Shown here: positions 28,045 to 39,346 of the stretch, one piece after another
How the letters are laid out: each line of letters opens with the position of its first letter
Position numbering within the stretch: the stretch's first letter is position 1
DNA from: Gossypium raimondii
Lineage: Eukaryota; Streptophyta; Magnoliopsida; Malvales; Malvaceae
Length of the DNA: 64,000 nt
Reading direction: 5' to 3'
NCBI RefSeq assembly: GCF_025698545.1
Contig: NC_068569.1
Location: 15,872,001-15,936,000, forward strand
Notes under the pieces: model-generated
Database searches by the model: none
What the model was told of the DNA's origin: nothing
Seen by the model: the letters and a program-made list of their open reading frames with translations, nothing else
Translations under genes and position numbers: made by a program

Positions 28045-29754
28045 ATATATCATGTGCCTACAAGAAAAACGTGTTTGCACAATATATTCAACGTGGGATT
28101 CAACTTTCCGATCATTTCCTAAACAGATTTCATTTTCCCCTCTCTTTTTTTTGTCCGTCACTTCAAATATAATGTTTATAAAAAAGATTTTAAATATCAA
28201 TTTAAACATTTTTCATTTGATCGCAACAAGCAAACTCCACACATCTGGCGGCCCTCGTTAGTATATGGGTTGGGTGGTCTTTCAATCTTTGATCTTATTA
28301 TAAAACCGCATAAAAGGCCATGATAATTCATGAAACAGATCATCAATGCCCTTAAAACAAAATTGCAGAAGAATGAATCAATGTTGAAGCAGATATTAGG
28401 GCTTCATGGACATTTGCCGTCCTCAATATACTGTAACGTACGGACTACACCATTATAACAAAACTTATATGAAATTCCTTCAAAAACATCATATAAATGT
28501 TAAAATATTTTACTTATGCTTTTTTCTAAGATATTTCACTGTACGATACGATACCCATTTCCGTCGACACAAGAAAAATGCAATCATATTTTACCAAAAG
28601 CTTCAGGAAAAGGAAAGCCATAAAAATCATAATGGTTATTTTGACGAAGAGACGTGAATACTCTCTCATATGGTACTATACAAAAACGAAAAAGAAAAAC
28701 ACCTGTCTCCGCATTTTCAATATCGGACAAGAATTTTGAGAATAATCACGAGAAAGCCACTTACTTTCGGACCAAAATCTTTCAGGTTTGTCTCATTGTA
28801 TTGTTCGTCCTTATCTGCACCTTCGCATGCCATTACTGTTAAATCAAATATAAACAAAACAGTTACTTTAAAAAGCAGTTTATTTATTTATACTATATTC
28901 TCTTTAACTATAATTATAATTATCATCGCTCAGTTGTAGAAAACGCACGTTGAATTGGCATGAAAATCCCAAAATATCATCATTCGAGGACGGTGAATTT
29001 TAGTTTCTCCTTGGGGTATAATGGACTTTTCACTATGAGCCTAAAACAAGGTTTGCAAAAATAATAGTAGTTCTCGAGGTGTGAGGAATGAGTTAAAAAA
29101 AAATTAAAAGGAAAATTCATTTGGCTTTTCTAACAAAACGACAAGCACCGCCTAGTCCTGACTGCTCCCGACAAATGTCAGCAAGCTGGAAAAGTCGACA
29201 CGTGGACGGTCAGATTCGGAAACGCAGCCAGAACTTGGAGTTGAAGGACAGCTGATATCTTAACTTAACCATGGTTAAATCTGGCGCCGCTTTAACTATT
29301 TTTTTTCATTTTTTATTTCACTTACATTCAAAATTTCTCTTTCTTCGTTCTGCTTTTCTCCTTCTGTTTTTTTCTCTCATTTTCTCTTTCTGTTTATCTG
29401 TATGTATATATAATAGAAATGAAGCCGCCTTATGGGACCTCTCCCCGTGCTCTTCCGGTCTTGACTCAACGACGACTTAGTTGAATCTTGGTGGGTTGGG
29501 GGGGGGGGGACTTATTTAGTTTTGTTTTTGTTTTTGTTTTTACTCAGATGAAAGCCATATACTTGAAAACTGTCTTTTTCTTTCGAAAAGTGAAAACAGT
29601 TTCTTAATCTTTGAAGCCCAAACCATCATTCCCGGTGAATTATTGTATCGAAGCCTGCTGTAAAACTGGGTTTTTCTATTCGTTTTTAGCTGAAAACAAA
29701 GGAATTAACAAGAGAAAAAAGGTTTGTTCGGGGGGTTTTGGAGTTAATTAAAGC
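28045..29754. promoter_or_regulatory. Upstream region and 5' leader of the IDD gene
   Basis: 28045-29100 shows no gene. Closer to the IDD start the sequence changes to a promoter-like mix. A G-box with ABRE context (gacacgtggac, CACGTG at 29199-29204) lies about 550 bases before the ATG. Below it are long T- and CT-rich stretches (29290-29400), a run of G (29498-29509) and a (TTTTTG)n run (29519-29543), all common in plant 5' leaders. The last roughly 200 bases are probably transcribed leader. Confidence 0.4.
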
Positions 29755-32151
29755 ATGGTAGAGCTCGAAAATTCGTCGGCGATGACTGTTTCTACAGCTT
29801 CTGGAGAAGCCACTGCATCTTCTTTAGGTAATCAGATTCAAGACAATCAACTCACGGGCGGAGGACCACCGAAGAAGAAAAGAAATCTTCCAGGGATGCC
29901 AGGTGAATTTATAAGAACAGTCAAAAGTCCACCTTTTTCTTTCATCTCAATATTTTTAATTTTTAATTTTCCTGGTTTTATTTATTGTTGTCTGGCAATG
30001 TTGAAAATACGATCATCTCTGTTTCTTTTTTGATTCATTTTTCAGATCCAGATGCTGAGGTGATAGCTTTATCTCCCAAAACCCTACTGGCGACCAACCG
30101 GTTCGTTTGTGAGATCTGCAACAAAGGCTTCCAACGTGATCAAAACCTGCAACTCCACCGACGGGGCCATAACTTACCATGGAAGCTACGCCAAAGGACA
30201 AGCAAAGAAATTCGAAAGCGAGTCTACGTGTGCCCCGAGCCGAGTTGCGTCCACCACAACCCTGCTAGAGCCCTCGGTGATCTCACCGGCATCAAGAAAC
30301 ACTTTTGCAGGAAACACGGGGAAAGGAAATGGAAATGCGAGCGGTGTTCTAAAAAGTACGCCGTTCAGTCCGATTGGAAGGCCCACATGAAGACTTGCGG
30401 CACCCGAGAATATAAATGCGATTGTGGCACCATCTTTTCTAGGTACGTAATCCAAATTACAATTATTCATCCGTTTTCCGTTCATAATTCAACTCTGTAC
30501 GTTTTCTTTTCTCTTTTCTGCTTCTGGGTTTTAACTTTGGATGATGCTTTTTTGCTTTTGAAGGAGGGATAGTTTTATAACGCATAGAGCTTTCTGCGAT
30601 GCGTTAGCTGAGGAAAGTGCGAGGACCCAAACACTAGGTGTTGCTAATCCTGAAGGAAACATTAACGTGAACGGAAATGGAAGTGGTAACACCACTATGG
30701 TTGGAGGAGGAGCTGCCGCAACATCGCCACCACCTCAGCCTTTAACACCGTCTACCACTAGTGTAGTTTCACCAGGTTTATCAATTCAGAGTTCAGGTAA
30801 AAAAAATTTAGATGGGTCTTTCTATGTGTGTGTAAACTGTGTATATATACTTTTATATTGAGGATTCCCCGCTATTTTTGCATTTGTTTATTTAGATATA
30901 GGTCAAAGTTAAGATAATCTGAAGGGTGTTTAGCTTTGAAATTGTTTTTTGTTCATGTGAGAGTCCATTCAAATGAAAGTTGTGGTTTCTTTTGTCTGTT
31001 ATTGTTGTCGTTCTCGTTTGGATATTTAGTCTTGGGGAACCTAACAAATGTGGTAGGTAAAGAAAGAGAGAGTGAGAGAGAGAGAGAAGAGGAATAATAT
31101 TAATAAGAAGAAGAATAAGAGAGAGAGGAAGATGTTCACGAGCGAGATAGTTAACAGTATCTCAATAAGTAAATCTCAATGATCAAAAAGCAAAAAGGGC
31201 TGCACTGATCAGTGAAAGAAAGGAAGCCATTATTGCCTTTTGCTTTTGCTTCTCAAAGCTTTTCATGTTTTATAGGGCATAAAGAAAAGTCTTCTCCCTT
31301 TTAATCACCATGTTTTCATTTTCTTTTTTATATTCGTGGGTTTCATCTTTTTGTTCTTTTTCTGCTACCTTAATCTCTTAATCATTGTTTCCTTTGTCAA
31401 TGGCTTTTACAATCTTATTTTATGTGTATTTGTGGTTACAGAAGTACCAGAAAATCCAATGGGACTTTCACCAGCAGCAGCTACTACAGCAACCGCCAAT
31501 GTTTTCGCTAGCATATTTGCACCCAACTCTCAACCATCCAAAATCTCAGCACCGTCGTCGTTCCTTCAGGCGACGACACCATTGGAGCGCACATCCCTCT
31601 CGCTTTCCTCTCCACTCTACCTATCCAACAATGGCTCCTCCATCTTCACCAGACCTGAAAACGACCATTGCCACTATGCTCCATCTCCCCAGCCAGCCAT
31701 GTCCGCTACTGCATTGCTACAAAAAGCTGCCCAAATGGGTGCCGCGGCTTCCAACCCTTCATTGCTTCGAGGTCTAGGCTTGGCAGTATCATCAGCTTCC
31801 CCTGCTGGTCAAGATCCTAACGTTAAGTCCGAGAGCAATACAGCAACAGCCAGTCTCGGCCTTGGCTTCCCCTCAAACGGAAGTTCTGAGTTAACCAATC
31901 CCATGATTGGCTCATCCTCGCTGTTCGGAAACAAGCCTACAACGCTCGATCTTCTTGGCCTTGGCATGGCCGACGGCGGAGCTTCCTCAAGTGGACTATC
32001 CGCGTTGCTCACTTCCTTTGGAGGTGGCTTCAATGCAGGAGCGGCAACCGCCACATCGTACGGAGCAGGAGGGAGTAATAATTCGCCTATAGAAACCTGG
32101 GAAGGTGGAGCTGAAAGAAAACACAATGGCCCAGCCAATGCCATGCTTTAG
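29755..32151 (+). CDS. INDETERMINATE DOMAIN (IDD) C2H2 zinc-finger transcription factor
   Basis: Exons are 29755-29902, 30046-30442, 30564-30796 and 31442-32151, encoding 495 residues. IDD factors bind DNA in the nucleus and work with DELLA, SCARECROW or TOPLESS partners in hormone and tissue patterning. The N-terminal nuclear signal PPKKKRN is at residues 38-44. The ID domain follows: finger 1 (C71, C74, H87, H91), finger 2 starting at YVCPEPSC, finger 3 (WKCERCSKKYAVQSDWKAH) and finger 4 (YKCDCGTIFSRRDSFITHRAFC), split by intron 2 inside FSRRD as in the family. The C-terminal marks are MSATALLQKAAQMGA and TLDLLGLG, which mediate partner binding in this family. Overall it is closest to the IDD4/IDD5 or IDD2 group, and I do not fix the number. 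Exon 2 ends at GTACGT and exon 3 at GTAAAA. Confidence 0.92.
31061..31090 (+). repeat. GA-rich microsatellite in IDD intron 3
   Basis: An interrupted (GA)n run lies inside the third intron of the IDD gene, next to other purine-rich sequence. GA runs in plant introns can bind BPC/GAGA factors, but nothing here shows that they do. Confidence 0.6.
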
Positions 32152-33630
32152 AGAAAATGAGATTAGGGTGCTTAGAACCCAAAGAAGGAGATTACAAGTT
32201 AGAGTTGGACATTAATTTTGGGTTTCCTTTTGTTAGTACTTGCTTTTAAAGTAAATTTCCTTTTGAGGTAAAACCTGGAAGATATGGGTGGGGGAAAAAG
32301 GTTGTACAGGATCTCCTCTAGTTAGCAGCTAGCAAATGTAGCACGAAATATGATGCTACTATATACAGCCTTTTCTTTTTATTTATTTCTTGATTGTTGG
32401 CTTCACCTACAAGTTCCAATTTGACTGTCGACTCAGGGTCCAGTTTCCCAAAAATGGACTCAACATAACACTCTTAAAGCAATTTGCCAACTTTCGTCGA
32501 ACCCCAATTTAAGTTCATATATATGACGATGAGATGAGGATGAAGGGAAAGCGTCGGTCAAATGAGGGGGGATGGGTAGTCAATTTCTAAACAGGAGACG
32601 GTGGACCCATTGGAGTTTGGAGTTCAGAGATTTCAGAACTGAGGAACCCCATTTAATGACGTGAGTTGGCAAGCCGTAAGTGCATGTGTATGCTGGCAGC
32701 TGGGCCCTTGCGGTTTTTATGGATGGTGGGGTTGCGTTTCAAATGGTTGTTTCCTCAGCTTCATTGGCTTTTGTTACATGCAGGGTTTCCTTAAATTGGA
32801 ATTTGGGGGATGGGGAAAAACCCTCTCTTTTATTTGCCTTTCCCCATGGAATTTTATGGAGTATTTTTTTTTATATTGGTAAGTTTTGATTAGTGAGAGT
32901 TTAACACTCCATTAACAAATTACGTACAAGTTCACATTATTGTTATAGTCGTACTTGAATGCTGAACAATCCAAATATAACTATCAACTTAACAGTTAAT
33001 CTCAAGCTAAGATATTTCCGTTGATCAATAAACTCATGTTTGGAATAACTTGGCTAATTGGCTATATGATAGTCGATTGTTTGGGATTTTAATTAATTTT
33101 TTACTGCATCACATCAATAATTCAATAATTAAATTTAAACACCGTTTTCATAGTTGTTTGGGAAGCCATGAAAGTGATATTGACACCACCACATTAATTA
33201 TAATATTGAAATAATCTACATTGCACATCCAATCTTGGAAAACATAGATAAAATATAAAAAAAGAATGTGGTAAAAGCGACGCAAATGGAGTCAAACTTC
33301 GAACCCATGCCCTATTCAATCTTGGAAAATGCAGTTGTATGCTGGAATAATATGGCATTATAAGTGTTGATTTGACAAACAATCACTTTATAGTTTGGGG
33401 AGACTCAAGCGAGAATATGAAAGCTACAAAGTTCATACCTTCGCAGGTGAGGTGAGATTGTAATTGCCACTTTTTCCTACACAGCAGGATTATCATCCAT
33501 GACACAATAAGACAAGAACCATTTGCAATTTAATAATCTCCATTGTCGACTCTAAATATAATAATGTAGGCCAATCTACTATTTAACAGCCCCCGAGCTC
33601 CAAGATCTTTCCCAGCTCAGAGTTTGAAGT
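32152..33630. other. Spacer between IDD and the P450 pair
   Basis: The first 250 bases are the probable IDD 3' untranslated region. Open frames at about 32660-32890 are overlapping, hydrophobic and unlike any known protein. Apart from the small SINE-like insertion at 33243, the rest is AT-rich. The final 100 bases are the upstream region of the broken P450. Confidence 0.4.
33243..33316 (-). mobile_element. SINE-like insertion with 13-bp target duplication
   Basis: 74 bp are enclosed by a perfect duplication, caatcttggaaaa, at 33230-33242 and 33317-33329. On the minus strand the insert carries a good box-B match (ATGGGTTCGAAGTTTG) but no clear box A, and its downstream end is T-rich. This fits a short or 5'-truncated SINE. 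The perfect duplication is the strongest evidence. Confidence 0.6.
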
Positions 33631-35697
33631 ATGAATCCTATAACTCTCGTCTTCATATCATTAATTTGCATCTCGGTCCTGAAATTTATATACTCCATCA
33701 TATGGATCCCACGGAGGATCCAAAACCATTTCAAAAGGCAAGGAGTAACAGGGCCTGGCTACCGTCCACTCTTTGGGAATTCAGCTGAGATCAGGCATTT
33801 GTTCGAAGAAGCAAAGTTGAAGCCAGCTTCAGTTGACCACCACGATATCCTCCACCGAGTGGCTCCCTTCTACCATAAGTGTTCCGGTGTGTATGGGGCG
33901 CCGTTTTTGTATTGGTTCGGGTCGAAACCCAGGCTGGGGATTTCGGATCCTGGTATGATCAAGGAGGTAGCCATGAGCACGGACGGGTCGTTTGAGAAGA
34001 TGCGGTTAACCCCATGTCCAAGATCCTCTTCGGATAAGGACTTCTTGGATTGAAAGGTGAAGAATGGGCCATGCATAGGAGGATTGCAAACCAGGCCTTC
34101 AAAATGGATAGAGTCAAGGTAAAATAAAACTGTCTCCTTTTGTTCATACATGGTCCTTAATCCATTTGTGGTCCTCAAATTCAATGATTTATAAACAGGT
34201 AAGCCGATCTGCGTAAGCTTTTATCCATCTCAAAATGTTTTACAATTTGTTTTTAATTTTTTTAATCATTTCAATTCAAAACAATTTCATGTTTAGTTAT
34301 TTTAAATAATTTCTTATTAGATAATATAAGCAAAAATAAATCTGAATCTGAATTATATACTCAATATTAATGTATAAATCAATTTCAGTTGATACAATAC
34401 ATTAACACAGTGCTGGTACTGTCTCCCCAATAACTTAAATCTAATTATTTTTGCACAAAACTCTCTTTAACTGCAGGGTTGGGTACCTGAAATTGTAGCT
34501 GCAACTACGAAAATGCTCCAGAAATGGGAGGAAAAAAGAGGTGGGAGAAATGAATTCGAATTGGAAGTAAATAAAGAACTTCATGACCTCTCAGCTGATG
34601 TTATATCCAGAACAGCATTCGGTAGCAGTTTTGAAGAAGGAAAACGTATCTTTATGTTACAAGAACAGCAGATGGAGTTGTGCATAATGGCTGCGAGAAG
34701 TATCTACATCCCAGGGTTCAGGTAACCTTTTCTTATTTTAATTTACTCAAGTAGTGAATTAGTTTCTTCATGTAAATATTTATATCGTACTAATAGCCTA
34801 AGTAATTGTTATGTCAGGTTTTTGCCTACTAAAAATAATAGAGCGAGGTGGAGACTAGAAAAGGAAACTCGTGAATCCGTAAGGGCACTGATCCGGTCTA
34901 ACAGCAAGAGAGGAGAAAACCCTTCAAGCCTGCTTAGTCTTTTGATGTCCTCGTATAAGAATCGGGATGACAAAGAAGAGAGGTTAGAAGAGGAAGAAAT
35001 TATAAACGAGTGCAAGACCTTTTACTTTGCAGGAAAAGAAACAGCTGCTAATGCTTTATCATGGGCACTTCTCCTTTTGGCCCTGAATCCAGAATGGCAA
35101 GACAAAGCAAGAGACGAAGTGGTTCGCATATGCGGAACCGATAAGCTTCCGGCTGCAGAGCAATTGAGTGACTTAAAGACTGTAAGTTTTATTATCCATT
35201 GATTTCTCAGGTTCCGATTGATTCATGTTTAAGATCAAATTAAAGAGATATGATTGCATGAATGATTCTATGAACAGGTGAGCATGGTAATAAATGAAAC
35301 ACTTCGACTATACTCGCCGGAAGTGTCGTTGATAAAGGAAGCACTCAAGGATGTTAAGGTAGGAAGGCTCAATGTTCCTGCAGGTACACAGCTTTATTTG
35401 TCACTGAGTGCTGTTCATCGTGACATTGATATATGGGGAGAAGATGCTAACAAATTCAATCCCGGAAGATTTAAAGAACCTTGAAGGTATTTGGCCTCGT
35501 TTATTCCATTTGCCTTGGGGCCTAGAAATTGTGTCGGGCCGAATTTAGCGATGGTGGAGATGAAAATAATTCTAGCTATGATAATCAGGCAATACTGGTT
35601 GGAAGTGTCGTCAACATATGTTCATGCCCCTATGGTGTTCATCACCCTGCAACCTCAATATGGTGTTCAAATACTCTTAACAAGGATTATGAAATAA
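33631..35697 (+). pseudogene. Broken CYP749A-type cytochrome P450 (tandem copy 1)
   Basis: It has the same four-exon plan as the intact copy at 39347: 33631-34118, 34477-34721, 34818-35181 and 35278-35697. Exon lengths are 488, 245, 364 and 420 against 489, 245, 364 and 420 in the sister. The missing base is near 34004-34008 (cggttaacc against gggtttaacc). Two further stops exist: TAA at 34035-34037, where the sister has CAG, and TGA at 35482-35484, where the sister has CGA. The N-terminal anchor, the AGKET oxygen-binding motif, ETLR and the heme loop FALGPRNCVG are still readable, and all splice sites look intact, so decay is recent. A truncated N-terminal product of about 140 residues could still be made, but it would lack the heme site and be inactive. 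Confidence 0.88.
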
Positions 35698-36748
35698 AGA
35701 ATGGGTTTTAGATACTCACAAGGACACCTCTTTATCGATGCAAAATATGGTATGCTTTTAAGGCTCTTGTGATCGTTGACTCGTAGTTGCTACAGGAGAT
35801 TGTTGGTCTAGTTAATTGTTTTATGTTGATTTATTAATTGAGTCTTTATTAATTGTTTTATGTTGATTTAATAATGGTTTGTCATAGGATGTGCCCTTAG
35901 TTTTAAGGGTAATGGTTTGCCATTGTCTGCTGGTTTCAGAAATAATCGATTAGTTTAATTCAACACTTTCTGTTATCTGTTATCTGTTACGTGTTTTACA
36001 ACACTTCTTCTGGTTAAGCATAAAAAAGTCAACGTTTTCTAGAGTTTGATTATTTTCTAATTCATAGATATTCTTAAAGAGTTTTTTATTTGGTAAAATG
36101 ATTATCGAAATAAAAAAAATACTTAATAAATTATTAAGCATATTATATTATTAGGTTTGATTCAATTAGTTGGAAGATAAGATTTTGTTTTTTAGTTCAT
36201 GCAATATAAAATTATTTAAAAAGTAAATTATTGAAAATATAATACTTTTGTTTCAAAATAATCTTTACGCACTTAAAATAGAAATATTATACCGAATGTA
36301 GGATGACTTGAACCAAACTCCTCTAGCTCAATCCAAATTGTATTAGCCCAACTCTTTAATATCAATTTTCTCAATTCATAAGCTAATAGGTTTTCTCATC
36401 TTCATTTGTGGTTGAAGGAGCAATTAAAAGAAAATTAGGGTTTCATGTCTTGCATCTTATACTAGTCTTACAATATTAGATCTACAGAATAACCCTTCTT
36501 TCAATCATTTGATAAAGGTAAGTGACACTCCTTCCACAATGACATTCCCAAATCTCAAGTCTTTTGCAAAGTGAAGTGAGAGCAGACAAGCAAGTGCTTT
36601 GATGGGTTTGCAATATGTTCCACTTCCATAGGGCTTGCTCTCGCGGCCAACACTTCACCCCTTTTTGTTGTTGTTGTTTCGAGCTACGATTCTCGCCCTT
36701 CCTCCCTTTTTTTCATCATGGAAGCCTCAACACTGTACATTTTTTTAT
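35698..36748. other. 3' region of the P450 pseudogene and AT-rich spacer
   Basis: A phrase of about 30 bases containing attaattgttttatgttgattta occurs twice in tandem near 35810-35870 (tract split by short spacers). Nothing else is recognised, and there is no gene. Confidence 0.35.
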
Positions 36749-37302
36749 TAAAAGTGAGCAAAATTTGATTAGATTCGAAAAATTCGATAAAAAATTTAAA
36801 TTTTAAATTAAATATTTTGAGTTATTTGAGTTAATCAAGTTATTTGGATCAACTCGAATAAAAAATTAAGTTTTTTGTTTAACTTGAATATGAATTACAC
36901 AATTCGAGTTATCTGAAAATCCGAATAAGAAAAGACAAAACTACGTTGTTTTGATAAATATTTGCTTTTTTAAAAGTTAAAAGTCAAAATCATTAAGCTA
37001 AAAGGAAAACTAAATCGTTTTGATAAATGTTTACCCATTAAATTAGAAGGCAAAATCATTATATTATTTATGTAGTTAAATAATCTTATACTTCGTCTAT
37101 TAGTTAAATAATCTGTCTATGTAAATGCAACATTGAGTATAAATAATAGGATTCGCTAACTCGACTCGACTTGACTCGAAATTTTTTGACTTGATTCGAT
37201 TCGATTCAAAAAAATTTAAATTTGGTTTGGTTGCTAAAATAGGATTTGTCATCTCGACTAACTCGAATTTTTTGACTCGACTCGATCAAATATTCACCCC
37301 TA
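36749..37302. mobile_element. hAT-like non-autonomous element, 554 bp
   Basis: The right end read inward is TAGGGGTGAATATTTGATCG. The left end is TAAAAGTGAGCAAAATTTGA, a decayed version of the same. Both continue into sequence full of ttcgaa, aattcga and actcga phrases (left atTAGATTCGAAAAATTCG, right gactcgactcgat). The flanking 8-mers, ttttttat and tttttcac, match at 6 of 8. TAGGG ends with an 8-bp duplication fit hAT. There is no coding capacity, and it is probably old. Confidence 0.5.
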
Positions 37303-37909
37303 TTTTTCACCATGTCTTTTTCAACCTACACATGATTATGCATGGGATTTTGTTGGATATTTTGGCCTCAGATATTTCTTTAATTAGATTAGTTTTTTAC
37401 TCCAAATATCTTTCTATTAAGTAACTGTTGGTCAGGATTGATGCCAGATATTCACCTATCGAATTATGTACGTATCGATATATTGTTTCCACTCTCCTTT
37501 ATTCTCAAATACTACACTAGTAAATGAAAGTTTGGTGCCGAGTTTTGATCTAAAAAAAAAACTATATTAGGATGAGTCGTAGATGTTGGGACTTAATTTT
37601 GTGGGTCTAATTAAAATTTTCAAAATTTTAAGAGATTAATGAGAATATTTTTTAAACAAAAATTGAGTTTAATTAAAATATTTAAAAAATTATAAGATTA
37701 ATGAGAATTTTCAAAAATTTTAGGAGAGTAAAAATAAAATTTTCAAAATAATTAAAGAAATATTAAAATTTATCAAAATTTGGAAATGCCACATTTTGCC
37801 ACCGTTACCATCCACCCCTAATTAGGATAGTATTTTGCCTTCAATACTTTGCTTACAAAGATTGAATATTGGCTAAGTAATAAGTCTCCATCCCTGTTTG
37901 TTTACACGA
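37303..37909. other. AT-rich spacer with degenerate repeat phrases
   Basis: Between about 37590 and 37770, phrases such as attaatgagaatttt and aattttaggag recur with changes, giving a short irregular tandem pattern. No gene is seen. Confidence 0.35.
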
Positions 37910-38436
37910 TAGAGTTGCCCCGACTTGAACACTTGCCCAAAAAGTGGGCTTGACAGAAAAAACAAGACCCATTTAGAAAACAGGTCAAATCTTGAGTAAG
38001 GTTTTTTGGTTTGATTCCAGTCTGATTCAAATTTTCAATAAAAAGATTTTATTGTTTTTTGTTGTTTTTTTCATTTTTTACGACTATTTTGTTACCATTT
38101 CACTATTATGTTGAGATTATTTTGTTGTTAATGTTTGAATATTGTATAACATTTGTCTTGTTGTTAATTTTGCTACTATTTTAGAGACATTTGTTTGTTA
38201 AGTTGCATTTATCTTGGTGTTATTTAAGTATAAAGAATTTTTTAAAATTTATTTTCAATTTGTTGAGAAATGTTTATTTTAATATTTTTAGTGTATTTAG
38301 TGTATTATATTTTTAAATTTTTTTATAATTTTTAAAAAATTAATATATGTCAAGTTGGGCCCAAATTTTAGTATTTTGATCCAGGCCTAGCAATCAAGCC
38401 TAAAATTTTGTTAGGGGGCGGACTGGGACAACTCTA
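37910..38436. mobile_element. hAT-like non-autonomous element, 527 bp
   Basis: The ends are inverted: TAGAGTTGCCCCGACTTG on the left and, read inward, TAGAGTTGTCCCAGTCCG on the right. The flanking 8-mers ttacacga and ttacaagg match at 6 of 8. The interior is rich in repeated tttgttgtta and ttttgctact phrases, and the sub-terminal parts contain gggcc/ggccc phrases (gggcccaaatttta, ccaggcctag). From memory, this GGCCC-ended type is abundant in cotton. No open frame is present. Confidence 0.5.
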
Positions 38437-39346
38437 TTACAAGGTAGGATTTGGTTAATTGTCAACCTTTGTTTGAACCAGTGTCCCTTTACCTTTAGAT
38501 ATGCAAAAACAAATGGAATATTATTTTTTATTTAATTTATAATAAGTTTAATTTTTTATAATACAAAAATATTTTATATTTTAAATAGTAAAAAAACTTT
38601 AAAATTCTATATAAAAGATTTTTTTTAAAATTACTATATAAAACTTTTTTACTTAAAAAATTATATTTGATTAAAAAATCAAACCAATTTGAATTATTAT
38701 TAACCGTTAAAAGAAATTTAAAAAATTCAACCAACTTGAACACGTGGATAACAAGTGCATCTAATTTTTTTATATATTTTTTATGTTCGTTTTGCGGTCT
38801 TGTTCAGGGTTTGTGGGTATTCTTTCTGACAATATTATCTCTAAAATTCATCCCATAATGCGATGTACGTTACTTTTTGATAAAATTTAACTATCGATAC
38901 GGGATAAAACAACAAGCTCATAACTTAAAAGTCGAATTAAAACCATATATTCCCTTAATAAAAACAAATCATTTCAACTTACATACCACAAACAAATAAT
39001 CCATATAGCTCGAATCCATTACAGAATGAACGCCCATAACAAATATAATAATGAAAGAAAAAAGCGGGAAACTAGGGATCGTGTGATCAATTTCCAAATG
39101 ATCACTTGTATCTGGGAAACCTGGGGCCGAATATGATGCTTACAAGCCAATAACCGTTTGCAATTTAATAATCTACAAGTAGACTATGTAAGTCCGACAG
39201 TTGTTAAAAAGCAGGCATTACTTTACAGAATTAAAAATATAATTTAGATATTCAACGCTCCATGTGACATATCACCATTAACAGCTCTCTCCCTCATCTT
39301 TCCCAACTTACGCCAAACTCTTTAGAGATACTAAGATCATTGAAGT
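38437..39346. other. AT-rich spacer and upstream region of the intact P450
   Basis: Very AT-rich to about 38720. No gene is seen. The final 100-200 bases serve as promoter and leader for the P450 at 39347. The short stretch around each P450 start (ttgaagtatgaatc) is shared by both copies. Confidence 0.4.

Noticed and set aside
32661-32889. Overlapping hydrophobic frames after the IDD gene
   Set aside because: Two frames are open at once with no homology, typical of T- and G-rich 3' flanking sequence.
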